From Heterohyrax brucei (taxonomy: Eukaryota; Chordata; Mammalia; Hyracoidea; Procaviidae), in the NCBI GenBank assembly GCA_028571685.1, contig CM053154.1:11440001-11504000 (forward strand): 64,000 nucleotides of DNA, given 5' to 3'. The notes under the pieces were generated by a model. That model saw nothing but the letters and a program-made list of their open reading frames with translations. It did not search any database and was not told the origin of the DNA. The translations under genes were made by a program, and so were the position numbers. Positions 22,445-35,854 of the stretch are shown here, one piece after another (the first letter of the stretch is position 1; each line of letters opens with the position of its first letter).

Positions 22445-22640
22445 TGACATATTTGCGAGACATCAACTTTGCAAGAAATGCACTAAGCACTTTAGTGGCC
22501 TTATGCCATTTAATTGTCACCCAGAACCCTATCTGCCCACTTTACAGATGAGAAATTGAGGCAGAGAGAAATGAAGGGACTTGACCAAATATACTGCTGG
22601 CAAGTGTAGCCTCTAGCAATTGACCAGATAACCCGATTCC
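22445..22640 (-). mobile_element. MIR, antisense
   Basis: catttaattgtcacccagaa, ctttacagatgagaaattga, ggcagagagaaatgaaggga and cttgaccaaatatactgctgg-like sequence is MIR in reverse. Confidence 0.8.
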
Positions 22641-23317
22641 AGGGCTTGGACTTGTATCCACTATATGTATAGGATTCAGGACCTTGAAATAGTACCAGTG
22701 AAAGATCAAGGGGGTTCCCAGTGACACACTGCAGACTGGAGAAAGCACTGAGGTGCAGGGATCAGAGTCAGAGCTGAGACCAGGAATTCCATGGAAGTTG
22801 GAATATAGAACTGACTCGGGAAAAACAAACAACAAACCCCAAACACAAAACCCCTCCAGTACCATGAAACCACAGAGCCATTGGGAAGCAAGCTGGGGTT
22901 TCTATCAGGTGTGAGATGGGAGGCTGAGGCAGTTTTATTCTGTATGTATCAGTTACCTCAATGGGTTGGGAGACTTAGATCTGTCCAGGAGGCTGATACA
23001 GCTATTAAAGTGCCAGTACCTCCTGAGCAATTCTACAAAGGTAATGAGAGTATACCCCAGTTCTGATGGGATTTTTTTTTACATACCCAAATTATTGAAA
23101 AATGGATTTAATAGAATAAACTTGTAAGAATAGCCAAGAAAGAATTGAAAAGAGAAGCTATCTTGATGAGAAAACAAAACATAAGAAACCAAGAAAGGGA
23201 GAAAGGATATAGAACGCAAGATCCAGCGCAAGGGTGAAAAGCAAAGGAAACTTGTAGGGAGGAGCAGAAGACTGGCTCCAGGACAGCTCCTGTGACAAGG
23301 AGTAGGTGCTGACTGAC
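22641..23317. other. No feature recognised
   Basis: Single-copy-looking sequence with a T run at about 23072. No similarity to a known protein in any frame. Confidence 0.35.
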
Positions 23318-23326
23318 AAAATACCT

Positions 23327-26300
23327 GTTGTTGAATCCATTCGGACACACAGCAACCCTGTGTGTACAACACGACGTTCCTCCGCCATCTTCACAATCGT
23401 TGATGTGTTTGAGCCTGTTGTTAAACAGCCACTGTGTCAACCCATCTCACGGAAGGGCTTCACCGTTTTTTGCTGCCTCTCTACTTTACCAAGCACGATG
23501 CACCTTTCAAGAGCTGTCACTCCTAACAGTGTGTGCAAACTATGTGAGAAAACGTCTCCACCATCCTAGCTTCTAAGAAGATTTCTAGCTGTACTTCTTC
23601 CAAGATAGATTTGGTCATTCTTCAGTCTATTCAGCATCCTGCATCAGCACCGTAATTCAAAGGCATCAATTCTTCCTTGATCTTCGTATTTCATTGTCCA
23701 GCTTTCCCATACCTGTGAGACAAATAAAACTACCTGCTGTGAGACACCTTGGTCCTCAAAGTGACATGCACGTTTGCTCTTTAATACTTTCAAGACGTCT
23801 ATTGCAGATTTTCCCAATGCAAGGCATCGTTTGGTTTCTTAACGGCTGCTTTCAAGGGCCTTGATTGTGAATCCAAGTGAAAGGAAATTTTCACAATCTC
23901 AATCCTTTTTCCACTTATCATAATGCTTATTGGCTTATTGTGAGGATTTTTGTTTTCTTTATATTAAGGCATAATCCATACTGAAAGCTGTAGCCTTTTA
24001 TCTTCATCAGTAAGTACTTCAAGTTCTCTTCCCTTTCAGTGAGCAAGGTTGTGTCATCTACATACTCAAGTTTGTTAAGGAGTCTTCCTCCGATCCTGAT
24101 GCCACATGCTTCTTCCAATAGTCCAGCTTCTCTGGTTATTTGCTCAGCATATAGACTGAATAAGTGTGGTGAAAGGATACAGCCCTGAGGCATACTTTTC
24201 ATGATTTTAAACTAAATAACATCTCCTTGCTCTGTTCTAACAACTGCCACTTGGTCTATGTACCAGCTCCACATGAGAAAACTGAAGTGTCCTAGAGCGT
24301 TCCACAATGCTACCCATAATTTTTGTGATTCACACAGTTGAATGTTTTTGGATAGTCAACAAAACACAGGTAAATGTCTTTCTGCTTTTCTCTGCTTTCA
24401 CCTGAGTTCCATCTGACATTAGCAATGATATTGTTCGTTCCATGACCTCTTCTGAATCCACCTTGAATTTTTGGCACTTCCTGGTCGCTAAACTGCTGCT
24501 GCAACTGCTTTCAAATTATCTCCTGCAAAGTTTGACTTGTGTGTGGTATCAGTAACACTGTTCAATGATTTCTGCCTTCTGTTGGGTCAGTTTTCTTTGG
24601 AATCAACACAAATCTTTGGAATCAACACAAAAACTTTTTCAGACAGTGGGCCAGAGCTGTCTTCCAAATTTCTTCGCATAGACAAGTGAGCACTTCTAGG
24701 GCTGCATCTGTTTGCTGAAACGTCTCACTTGGTATTCTGTCAGCTTCTGGGGCCTCGTTTTTTGTCAGTGCTTTCACTGAAGCTTGGACTTCTTCCTTCA
24801 GCACCGTTGGTTCTTGAGTATATGCTACCTCCTGAATGGATGGACATCGATCAGTTCTTTTTGGTATGGTAATTCTGTGTATTCTCTCCATCTTCCTTTG
24901 ATGCTTTCTGCTTTATTTAATTGTTCCCATAGAATCCTTCAATATTGCAACTTGGGGCTTGAATTTTCTCTTCAGTTTTTTCAGTGTGAGAAATTCTGAA
25001 CATGATGTTTTTCCTTTTTGGTTTTCTAATTCTAGGATTTTGAATATTTCATTATAGTACTTTGTCTTCTCAAGCCACTGTTTGAAATCTGTTCCCCTCT
25101 TTTACACACTATTTCTTCTTTTCACTTTAGCAACAGCAAGTTGCAGAGTCTCTTCTGACATCCTTTCTGGTCTTTTTTTCTTTCCTGTCTCTTCAGTGAC
25201 CTCTTGCTTTCTTCATGGATGATATCCTTGATGTCCTCCCTTGTCAACCCTTTGGTCATTAATGACCAGTGTGTCAAATCTATTATTGAGTTGGTCTCTA
25301 TAATTCAAATGGAGTATACTCAAGGTCATACTTTGGCTTTCATGGACTTGTTTTAATTTTCTCCAGCTTCAACTCAAAACTTGAATTTGATTATGAGTAC
25401 TTTATGATCTGTTCCACAATTACCCCGTGGCCTTGTTCAGACTGATGATAGTGGGTTTTTCCATCATCTTTTTCTAAAGATGTAGTTACTTTGATTGCTG
25501 TGTATTCCATCTGGTGAAGTCTACATATATAGCCACAGTTTATGCTGGTAAAGAAAGATATTTGTAATAAAGTTGTTGGCCTTTCAAAACTAGATCATAA
25601 GGTCTCCAGGGTTGTTTCTGTCACCAAGGCCCTATTTTCCAACTACTATCCCTTCTTCTTTGTTTCCAACTTTTGCATTCCAATCCCAGTAATTATCAAT
25701 GTGTCTTGACTTCTGGCTTGATCAGTATCAGACTTCAGAATTTAGTAAAAAGATAAAATAAAATTTCCTCTCTGTCTTTAGTGGCTGGTACCCACCAAAA
25801 AAAAAAAAAGTTCACTGCCGTTGAGTTGGGTCTGACTCACAGTAACCCTAGAGGTCAGAGTGGAACTGCCCCATAGAGTTTCCAAGGAGCATCTGGCAGA
25901 TTTGAACTGCTGATCTTTCGGTTAGCAGACATAGCACTTAGCCCACTATGCCACCAGAGTTTCCAGTGGTTGGTACATAAATTTGAATAATAGCCGTATT
26001 TATTGGTCTTCCTTGTAGGTGTATGGATATTATTCTATCACTGACAGCCATGGTACTACAATATAGATCTTGAAATGTGCTTTTTGACAATGAATAAAAT
26101 CAATGCCATTCCTTTTTAATTTGTCATCTGTAGCATGGTAGATCATATGATTGTCTGATTCACAATGGCCAATACCAGTGCATTTCAGGTCACTCATGCC
26201 TAAGGCATAGATGCTTATGCATTCCACTTCAGTTTGGGTGACTTCCAAGGGACCCAGATTCACAGTTTTTACATTCCACATTCTGGTTGCTAATGGATGT

Positions 26301-26649
26301 TTGCAGCTCGCTCTTCTCATTCTCAGCTGTGCCGTATCAGCCGACTGAGGTTCCAGAAAGCTTGACTCCATCTGCATCATTAAGGTTGGCTCTCCTTTAA
26401 GGAGGCAGGTCTTCCCTGAGGAGCTCATCTTCAGGCCCTATATCAGATGACAGTCTGCTGTTATTCATTAAGTTTTCATGGATAATTTTTTCATAAATAG
26501 ACTGCCAGTTCCTTCTTTCTAGTCTGGAAGCTCTGCTGAAACCTGTCTGCCGTGGGTCACCCTCCTGATATTTGAAATATTGATGGCATAGCTTCCAGTA
26601 TCACAGCAATATGCAAGCCACCATGGTGTGACAACTGGCAGACAGCGAG
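23327..26649 (-). mobile_element. RTE LINE, full length, with 9-bp target-site duplication
   Basis: A complete RTE in antisense. The 3' end (gttgttgaatccattcggac) is at 23327. The reverse transcriptase region (about 23930-24900) keeps the motif Y-V-D-D-T followed by TLLTEREENL and an LCLNIKKTKI block. The endonuclease region lies at about 25400-26450, and the 5' end reaches 26649. The same nine bases aaaatacct lie at 23318-23326 and 26650-26658. Taking out the SINE at 25792-25964 leaves about 3.1 kb. Stops and frameshifts throughout show it no longer encodes a protein. Confidence 0.9.
25792..25964 (-). mobile_element. AfroSINE with target-site duplication, inside RTE
   Basis: Complete antisense SINE (gccgttgagttgggtctgac, tagagtttccaaggagcatc, tcggttagcagacatagcac). 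The flanks agtggctggtac (25780-25791) and agtggttggtac (25965-25976) are the duplicated RTE target, differing at one base. Confidence 0.92.
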
Positions 26650-26658
26650 AAAATACCT

Positions 26659-27192
26659 AATGCATATACACAGAAAGAAAGACAGAGAGAAACATTTATG
26701 CCCTTGCTGGAAAGTCTGTGGTCTAGTTCATAATTCCCTGGAAAACTAAGAAAACTACGAAACCCAGAAAATATAAACTACAGGATGAGTAAATGTTTTC
26801 TGTGTGTGAATATGTATTAGTACGTAAATGGTGGATTTACACATAGAGTAGGTTGAAAGAGAATTAAGTCCTTATATTTTATAGGGTGAATTCAATAGAT
26901 TATGTCTAAAATTGGTGGAAGAAATAAGTAGGGATATAAGCAAGTTATTTAGAGACGTCATTATAAATAGCAAAAAAAATCACCCTAAAAATGGTTGAAA
27001 TAGTAGCCTCTTCCTGAGTAAGGTGATGGCAGTGGGGAGATGGACACGGCTGTTTTTATAACAAAATTGCTAGTCTTTTAGAGTCTTCACACAGTAGAAA
27101 AACCAGTGACTGTTGGAATCTGTGTAAGGCAGGAAGCCATCAGAGAAAGAAAACTCAAGTATTTTCCACTAAAGTGATCACTTAAGCTTAGT
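26659..27192. other. No feature recognised
   Basis: AT-rich single-copy-looking DNA between two RTE copies. No recognisable gene. Confidence 0.35.
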
Positions 27193-28469
27193 AAAGAATA
27201 CACAGAGTAGTTGTACCGAAAAGAATTGGTCAGTATTCAACCATTTCAGGAGGTAGCATATGATCAAGAACTGAAGAGAGAAGTCCAAGCTGCACTGAAG
27301 GCACTGGCAAAAAAAATAAATACAGCTACAGGAGTTGACAGAATACTTCTTGAGATGTTTCAGCAAATGGATACAGCCCTGGAAGTGCTCACTCATCTAT
27401 GCCAAAAAACTTGGAAGACAGTTACCTGGCCAGCAGACTGGAAGAAATCTATATTTGTGCCCACTCCGAAGGAAGGTGATCCAACAGAATGCAGAAATTA
27501 TCAAACAATGTCATTATCACACACAAGTAAGATTTTGCAAAAGAAGTTGCAGTGATGTATAGACAGGAATTGCCAGAAATTCAAGCCAGATTCAGAAGAG
27601 AATGTGGGACCAAGGATTTTATAGCTGACGTCAGGTGGGTCTTGGCTGAAAGCAGAGAAAACTAGAAAGATGTTTACCTGTTTTATTGACTATGCAAAGG
27701 CATTCAACTGTGTGAATCGTAACAAATTGTGGATAACGTTGCAGAAGAATGGGCATTCCAGTACACTAATTGTGCTCATGTAGAACCACACGTAGACCAA
27801 GAGACAGTCATTCAAACAGAACAAGAGAGTGCTGCATGGTTTAGTGAGGAAGGGTGTATCATTTCCCCAACTTATTGAATCTGTATGTTCAGCAAATAAT
27901 TGGAGAGCTCGGCTGTATGAAGAAGAACAAGACTTCAAAACTGGAGGACAACTTATTAACAACCTGCATTATGCAGATGACACAATCTTACTTGCTGAAG
28001 ATGAGGATGACTTGAATCATTACTGAAGATGATGAAAGACCACAACCTTAAGTGTGAATTACACCTCAACATAAAGAAAACAAAAATCCTCATAACTAGA
28101 CCAGTAAGTAACATCATGGTAAGCAGGGAAAATATTGAAGTTGTTAAGGATTTCATTTTACCTGAATTCAGAGTCAACAGCCACAGAAGCAGTAGTTAAG
28201 AAATCAAATGACGCATTGCATTGAGTAAATCTTCTGCAAAAGATCTCTCTAAAGTATTAAAATAAAAAGAAAAATGTTGCTTCAAGGACTAAGGTGTGAC
28301 TGACCCAAGCCATGATAATTTAAACCTCCTCCTATTTGTGTGAAAGCTGGACAATGAATAAAGAAGCCTGAAACAGAGTTGATGACTTTAAGTTGTGATG
28401 TTGGCAAAGAATATTGAATATACCATGGACTGCCAGAAGAATGAACAAATCTATCTTGGAAGAAGTATA
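27193..28469 (+). mobile_element. RTE LINE fragment, both ends truncated
   Basis: In sense. A stretch at 27211-27555 is open for 114 codons and reads as the RTE linker and the first reverse transcriptase motifs (VDRILLEMF, WKTVTWPADWKKSIFVP, YQTMSLSHTSKIL). The active-site box LHYADDTILLAEDEDD lies at about 27964-28011, so both catalytic aspartates are kept. The frame is broken between these blocks. The copy stops at gaagaagtatag, about 400 bases short of a normal RTE 3' end, exactly where a TA microsatellite begins. Confidence 0.88.
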
Positions 28470-28695
28470 GTTTATATATATATATATAAACTATATATAT
28501 AAACTATATATATATAACTATATACATAACTATATATATAACTATATATATATAACTATATATATATAACTATATATATATAACTATATATATAAACTAT
28601 ATATATATGCACATATATATATGATGTGTGTGTATACATAGTATATATATATATGTAACATATATGTATGTATGTAGTGTATATATATAAATTGA
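28470..28695. repeat. TA-rich microsatellite
   Basis: Repeats of aactatatatata and related units, ending in tatgtatgtatg-type sequence. It joins the truncated RTE on its left to the L1 on its right. Confidence 0.92.
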
Positions 28696-28743
28696 CAATG
28701 CCTTGGAGACAACAGACAATAACAAATCATATGAAGAAACAAG

Positions 28744-29007
28744 ATGGTTCAAGCAAGTGAGCAAAATAAAGGGACAGCAGTAATTCCTGGGGAAGAAATG
28801 GTGATAGAACTACCTGATACGGAACTCAAAAGATTTATATTTAGGCTCCTCAAAGAGATCAAAGAAAACACAGGAAAAAAACCTCTTGAAGAATTCAGGA
28901 AAACAATACAAGAACAAAATAACAAACTAAACAGGCAATTAGAAACCACACAAAAACAACAACTGGAAATACAGAAGATTAATAATGAATTATTAAAAAA
29001 AGGATAA
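28744..29007 (+). pseudogene. L1 ORF1 amino-terminal remnant
   Basis: An 87-codon open stretch with an acidic/basic start and a Gln/Asn/Lys-rich region predicted to be coiled coil, as in the L1 RNA-binding protein ORF1p. Normal ORF1 is about 300-340 codons. Here a stop follows NELLKKG, and the RNA-binding domain downstream is scrambled by frameshifts. It is part of the dead L1 around it. Confidence 0.75.
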
Positions 29008-29515
29008 CTCAGTGGAAGGACATAGAAGTTGAACTGAATCCTTGAGAGAAAGAATAAATGAAACAGAGGACAAATCCTTTGATACTAATTTGTGTAACAA
29101 TCAGTAAAAAGGAAGAAGATGAAGAAAGTCTAGTAGTTATGTGGGACACCATAAAAAGAAATCATATAAATATAATAGGAATTCCAAAAAAGAAGAAGAA
29201 AAAAATATAGGCAGAAATTTTGAAGACATATTGACGGAAAACTCCCCAAAGATCATGAAAGATAGAAAGGTTTGTATCCAAGAAGCTCAGTGATCCCCAA
29301 GCAGGATAGACTCCAAAAGAAATTCACCATGACATGTCCTAATCAAACTTTCCAAAGCCAGAAGCAAAGAAAGAATTCATAGAGCAGTTCATGAAAAATA
29401 AAATATCGCAACAGCACAACAAGAAGACTAAATACTGCTTTCTCATTAGAAACCATACAGGCAAGAAGACAGTCAAAGGACATATAAAAACTCCTGAAAG
29501 AAAAGAATTCTCAGC

Positions 29516-30070
29516 TGTCATGGATTGAATTATGTCCCCCAAAAATGTGTGTAGCAATTTGGCTGACCCATGACTCCCAGCACTGTATGGTTGTCTTCTA
29601 TTTTGCAATTGTTATTCTCCTATATGTAGTAAGTCCTAATCTCTGCCTGTGGTTAATAAAATAAGACTGGATTATGTTAAAGAAGATTAGGTAGGACTGT
29701 AACACTCATAGGAAGGTTACGTCCCTGGTTCAATGTAAAGGAAGTTTCCCTGAGGTGTGACCTCCACTGCCTTTTATCTCTCACGATATAAAGGGAAAGA
29801 CAAGTGAGCAGAGAGTGAGGACCTCAAACCACAAGAAAGCAGAGCTGGGAGCAGAGTGTGTCCTTTGGACCTGAGGGTTCTGGGCTCAGAAGCTCCTAGT
29901 CCTGGAGGAGACTGACAATAAGGGACCAACAGAGAGACAAAGCCTTCTCCTGGAGCTGGCACCCTGAATTCAGACTTATGGTCCACGGGCCTGTGAGAGA
30001 AAAAACTTCTCTTTGCTAAAGTCATCCACCTGTGATATTTCTGTTATATCAGCACTAGACAACCAAGACA
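29516..30070 (+). mobile_element. Solo LTR, ERVL-MaLR-like, inside L1
   Basis: It begins tgtcatggattgaattatgt and ends aaccaagaca, with the TG/CA ends of an LTR. Its start matches the reverse complement of the LTR at 45015-45515. The L1 sequence flanks it on both sides. No internal retroviral sequence is present, so it is a solo LTR. A clean 5-bp duplication was not found (tcagc on the left, ccaat on the right), so the exact end is uncertain. Confidence 0.75.
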
Positions 30071-32479
30071 CCAATGAAGAACTGTATATCCAGCAAAACT
30101 GTCTTTAAAAATGATGGTGAATTTAGGAATTCCAAGATAAGCAGAAATTAAGGGAATATGTAAAATAATAGAACAACCACACAAGAAATATTCAAGGGAG
30201 GCCTTCAGACAGAACTAACGCCGTCAGACAACTACCTGAGATAAAAACACACAGAAGCATCACTCAGTTAAAGAATTCAAAAGTGAAATAAAACTGAAAA
30301 CAGAGAAACAGAGATGCTCAGCTGTAAATTATGACAACTTTATAACCAAAAGGAGAATAAGTGGTGTAGTTCTATGACTTCCATATGGAGAGGAAGTCAA
30401 GGCAATATCAAGATATATCAGACTTTTAAGTCTGGGAAGATAGAGGTAAATTTCAGAATATCCACAAAGGAAACAAATCTACTTACTAAGATAAAGAAGA
30501 TCAAAAAGATTCTGAACACAAAAACCACAACAATGAGGAATGAGGGGGAAGGAAACACAAAAATAACTTGACACAGAAAATTAAGTGGAACGAAGAAACT
30601 AGGAACGCCACTAAAAAAAAAAAAAGCATAACAAAAGGGCAGCAGTGAATTCATACTTATCAATAATCACACAAAATGTTAATGGACTAAATGTGGTCAT
30701 CAACAGATAGAGGCTGGCATCATGGGTGAAAAAAATAATGACCTGTCAATATGTTGCCTACAAGAGACAAATCTTAGACACAAAGACTTACACAGGTTAA
30801 AAATCAAAAGATGGAAAAAACATATACATAAATCAAGCAGATTGTAACCAAAAGAGAGCCAAACTGGCCATCATAATCTCTGGTAAAATAGACTCTAAGT
30901 CAAAATCCATTATAAGAGAAAAAGAAGGGCATTATGTAATGATTAAAGTATCAATTCACCAAGAAAACAGAACAATACAACAAATGATAAAGCTCCAAAA
31001 TACATAAAACAGAACTGAAAAGCAAGAGAGACAGTTCTACAGTACTAGCAGAAGACTTGAACCCACTGCTTTTGATGACAGAAAGAACGACTGGAAAGGA
31101 ACTCAGTGAAGACACAGAAGATCTAAATAACACAATCAAGCTACCTCCTGGGCATATTCAGAGAACACCGTCCAAGAGCAACACCATACACATTCTTCTC
31201 CAGTACACAGGGATCATTCTCCAGAAAAGACCATATTTTAGGCTACAAAGCAAGCTTCAATAACTAAATTTGAAAAACACCAAAATAATAAAAAGCATCT
31301 TTTCTGATCATAACACTATAAAACTAGAAATCAGTAGCAGAAAGAACAAGAAAAAAAGTTAAATACACAAAAGACTGAATAAAAATCTTGCTTAAAATGT
31401 ATTAGGTAATAGAAGAAATTAAAAGTGAAACTAAAAAAAAATCTAAGAATCAAGTGAGAAGGAAAACACAAATGAGAGTGGAACACTGCAGTGTTCAGTG
31501 GTAATTTTATAATAATAAATCCACACATATCAAAAAAGAAAGGTCCCAAATCAATAACTTAACCCAACAACTTGCATAAATAGAAAAGGAACAGCAAAAG
31601 AAGACCACAGTTACCAGAAGAAAGGAAATAATAAAGATTAGAGCAGAAATAAATGAAATAGAAAAACAATAAAAAAAGACTAGAAAGAAGTTGATTGTTC
31701 AGGAAAATCAACAGACTGACATACCTCTGGCCAAATTGTCAAGTGAAAAAAATGAGAAGATGGAAACAACCAAAATAAAAAATAAAACGAATAACCTTAC
31801 AACAGAGCCGACTGAGAAAAAGAGGACCATAACAGAATATTATGAAAAATTATACCTTGACAAATTTGAAAACCTGAATTAGACAAATTTCTATAAATGC
31901 AACATCTACCTAAACCAACACAAATTGAGGTAAAAATCTGAACAGATTCATAATAGAAGTTGAAATCCAAGATGTCATTAAAAAGTTCCCAACAAAGAGA
32001 AGCCCATCTCAGACGGATTCACTAGAGAATTCTACTAAACATTCAGAGAAGAGTTGGCAACTTCCACTCAAACTATTTCAGAATATAGAAAAGGAAGAGA
32101 ATACTCCCTAGTTCATTCTATGAGCTAGCATCTCCCTGATACTAAAGTCAGAAAATTACAGACCAATATCCCTCATGAATAGAGACACAAAAATTCTCAA
32201 CAAAACTCTGGACAACAGAATTTAACAGCATATCCAAAAAATAACACATCATGATGAAGTAGGATTTGTAACAGGGATGCAAGAGTGGTTCAGGATGACA
32301 AAAATCAATGACTATAAATCACCACGTAAATAAACCAAAGGAAAAGAAATGCATGATCACCTCGATCAAAGCAGAAAAGGCATTTCATAAAATCCAACAC
32401 CCTTCTTGATAAACACTCTCAACAAAATAGGAGTAGATGGGAAGTACTTCAACATAATTAAGTGCATATAAGCAAAACC

Positions 32480-33545
32480 AGGCATTTGACTGTATGGATC
32501 ATAACAAATTGCAGATAACATTGCAAAGAATGGAATTCCAGAACACTTAATTGCATTCTTGAGGAACCTGTATTTAGAGCAAGAGGTAATCATTTGAAAC
32601 GAGGATACTGTGTGGTTTAAGGTCTAGAAAAGTGTGTGTCATGATTGTACACTTTTGCCATACTTATTTAATCTGTATGCTGAGCAAATTATCAGAGAAG
32701 CTGTACTATATGAAGAAGAACAGGGCATCAGGATTAGAGGAAGACTCATTAACAACCTGTGATATTCAGATGGTGCAACCTTGCTTACTGAAAATGAAGA
32801 GGGCTTGAAGCACTTACTGATAAAGATCCAAGATTGTACTGTTCAGTATGGATTATGCCTCAATATAAAGAAAACAAAAATCCTCATAACTGAGCAAGTA
32901 AGTGACACCCTGATAAACAAGAAAAAGGCTGACATTGTCAAGGATTTAATTTTACTTGGATTCACAATCAAGGCCCTTGAAAACATCGATTTAGAAATTA
33001 AATGACGCATTGCATTGAAGAAGCCTGCTGCAGAAGACTTCTTTAAAGTGTTAAAAAGCAAAGAAAACACTTTTAAGGTTAACCTGACTCACACCATGGT
33101 ATTTTCAATCACCTCACATGTGTGTTAAAGCTGGAGAGTAAACAAGGAAGCTAGAAGAAGAATTGAATCCTTTAATTACAGTGTTGGCAAAAAAATTATT
33201 GAATATAGTATGGACTGCCAGAAGAAGGAACAAATCAATTTTGGAAGAAGTACAGCCAGAATGCTCATTAGAAGCAAGGATGCCAAGACTTTGTCTCATA
33301 TGCTTTGAACATGGTATCAGGAGGGACTATTCTCTGGAGAAGGACATCATGCTTGGTAAAGCAGACAGTCAATGAAATAGAGGAAGGCCCCCAACAAGAT
33401 GAATTGAAACAGTGGCTGCAACAGTGGGCTTAAGCATAATAGCAATTGTGAGGATGGCATAGCACTGAGTAGTGTAGTGTCTCATTCTTTTGTACACAGA
33501 GGCACTATGAGCTGTAATCAACCCAATGGCACCTAATAACAACAT
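32480..33545 (+). mobile_element. RTE LINE, 5'-truncated, inside L1 ORF2
   Basis: It begins in the middle of the reverse transcriptase (aggcatttgactgtatggat) and runs to a typical RTE 3' end (atggcacctaataacaacat). A perfect 8-bp duplication, gcaaaacc (32472-32479 and 33546-33553), brackets it. The surrounding bases are L1 ORF2, which resumes with caaagccagcattctcca. The catalytic box is damaged (tattcagatggtgca, Y-S-D-G). Inactive. Confidence 0.9.
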
Positions 33546-35534
33546 GCAAAACCCAAAGCCAGCATTCTCCATGGAGAGAGATTGAGAGCAATCTCCTCGA
33601 AAACATGCATGAGACAAGGCTGCCCTTTATTCAGGATTAGGGCAATATTTACTCAACACTACTCTTATTCAATATTGTACTGAAAGTCTTAGCTAGAGCA
33701 ATAAGGGAAAAGAAAATAAAGTGTATCCAAGTTGGAAAGGAAGCAGGAAAACTATACATAAAAAAATCCCAAAGACTCCATAAGAAAGTTACTGGAACAA
33801 ACAGAACTATCAGAAGGATTCAACAAAGTGGCAGGGTACAAGACCAACATAAAAAAAAAAATCAGTTGAATTCCTCTGCACTAGCAAGGGGAACTCTGAA
33901 AAGGAAATCAAAAAAGCAATACCATTTACAGTAGCCCCCAGATGAATAAAATACCTAGGAATGTAAAATACCAGGTATGTCAAAGACTTAGCCAAAGAAA
34001 ACTGTAAAACACCACTGCAAGAAACCAAAGGAGACCTACGTAAATGGAAAAGCATCCTGTGCTCATGAATTGGAAGATTTAACATTGTGAAAATGTTAAT
34101 GCTACCCAAGGCAATCCACAGATATAATGCAATCCCAACCCACATCCCAACAACGTTCTTTAACAAAATGTAAAAACTAATCTCCAACTTTCTATGAAAG
34201 GAAAGATGCTCTGAATAGCTATTACAATGTTGAAGAACAAAGTGACATCTCTCGTGTTGCTCGATCTCAAAACTTAATATACAGCCACAGTAATCAAAAT
34301 AGCCTGGTACTGATTCAATGACAGACATACAGACCAACAGAATAGAAATGAGAACCCAGAAGCAGCAAATCCATCCATCTTTGTGCAGCTGATCTTCAAC
34401 CAAGGATGGAAGTCCATTCGGTGGGAAAGGAACGGTCCTTTAACAAATGGTGCTAGCAAAACTGGCTATCGATTTACAGGGATGTGAAACAAGATCCATA
34501 CCTCATACCATATGCAGACACTAACTCAAAATGGATCAAAGACCTAAAAGTTAAGGCTAAAACCATAAAGTTCCTAGAAGATAATATAGGGACAAAAGTA
34601 GGGGACCTAATTTTCATCGTGAACTAAAACACAACGAAAAATATAAAAACGATGGAAGATAAATTAAAAAATTGGACCTCCTAAAAATTAAATACTTATG
34701 CTCATCAAAAGTCTTTACCAAAAGAGTAAAAAGAGAACCTACAGACTAGAAAAACTCTTTGGCAAGAACATATCTGACAGGGGTTTAAGCTCTAAAATAT
34801 GTAGAAAACTTCAACAACTCAACAACAGAAAGACAAATAATACAATTAAAAATGTATGGAGGACACAAACAGATACTTTATCGAAGAGAACATTCAGGCA
34901 GCTTACAAATACATGAAAAAAATTCTCATGATCATTAGCCATCAGAGAGATGCAAATCAAAATTGCAATATGGTATTATCTCACTCTTGCAAAATGGCAA
35001 TGATAGGAAAACAAAAAATGCTGGCAAGATCGTCGGGAGACTGGAACTGTTACACGTTGGTGGTGGGACTGTAAAATGGTATGACCACTATGGAAAACAT
35101 GGCACTTTCTTAAAAAACTAGAAGTAAAATACTTTTGTGATCCAACAACCCCACTCTTAGCTATATATCCAAGAGATGTAAGAACAGTGACATCAGTAGG
35201 CCTGCACACCTGTATTTGGTGCAGCATTATTCACAACAGCAAAAAGATGGAAACAGCCTAAGTGCCATCAGCAGATAAATGGGTAAACAGGTTGTGATAC
35301 ATATATACAGTGGAATACTAAGCAATTATAGAGACTAGTGAGGAGCCCATGAAACATAACAGAGATAAATCTGGAGAACATTACACTGAGTGAAATAAGT
35401 GAATCTCTAAAGGGCAAATATTGTATGGTCCCACTATTATTTTAAAAATCAAGAATAGATGCACAAACAGAAAACAATGTTTTTTGATGGTTACCAGAGA
35501 CAGAGAGAGAAGAAGAGGAATCGCTTTCTAGATA

Positions 35535-35692
35535 ATAATAAAACATTGCTATCAAGTCAATTCTGACTCTTAGTAACCCTATAAAGACAGACTAGAACTG
35601 CCCATGAGATTTCTAAGGAGTCACTGATGGAACTGGACTGCTAACCTGGTTAGCAGTCATACACTTAACCACTGTGCCACCCGTGCTTCCAT
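35535..35692 (-). mobile_element. AfroSINE inside L1, with target-site duplication
   Basis: ttgctatcaagtcaattctg, gacagactagaactgcccat, ggttagcagtcatacactta and the head end. The bases ctagata flank it (35528-35534 and 35693-35699). Confidence 0.86.
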
Positions 35693-35854
35693 CTAGATAC
35701 TAGACAATTGTTACTTTCAGTGATGGAAAAGGCAATGTCAAATATGAGTTACATCTGCACAACTTGAGCAAGGTAAGTGAAGACACTAAGATGTACGTGA
35801 GAAAAAGGGACAGCTGCAGTAAATGTTATAACCACCCCCTATCCACCCACCCGC

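Noticed and set aside
27211-27555. 114-codon open frame as a host gene
   Set aside because: It is RTE polymerase sequence, within a truncated element.
33810-34403. 197-codon open frame on the minus strand with hydrophobic segments
   Set aside because: It is the antisense of L1 ORF2. The A-rich sense strand gives F/L-rich antisense translations.
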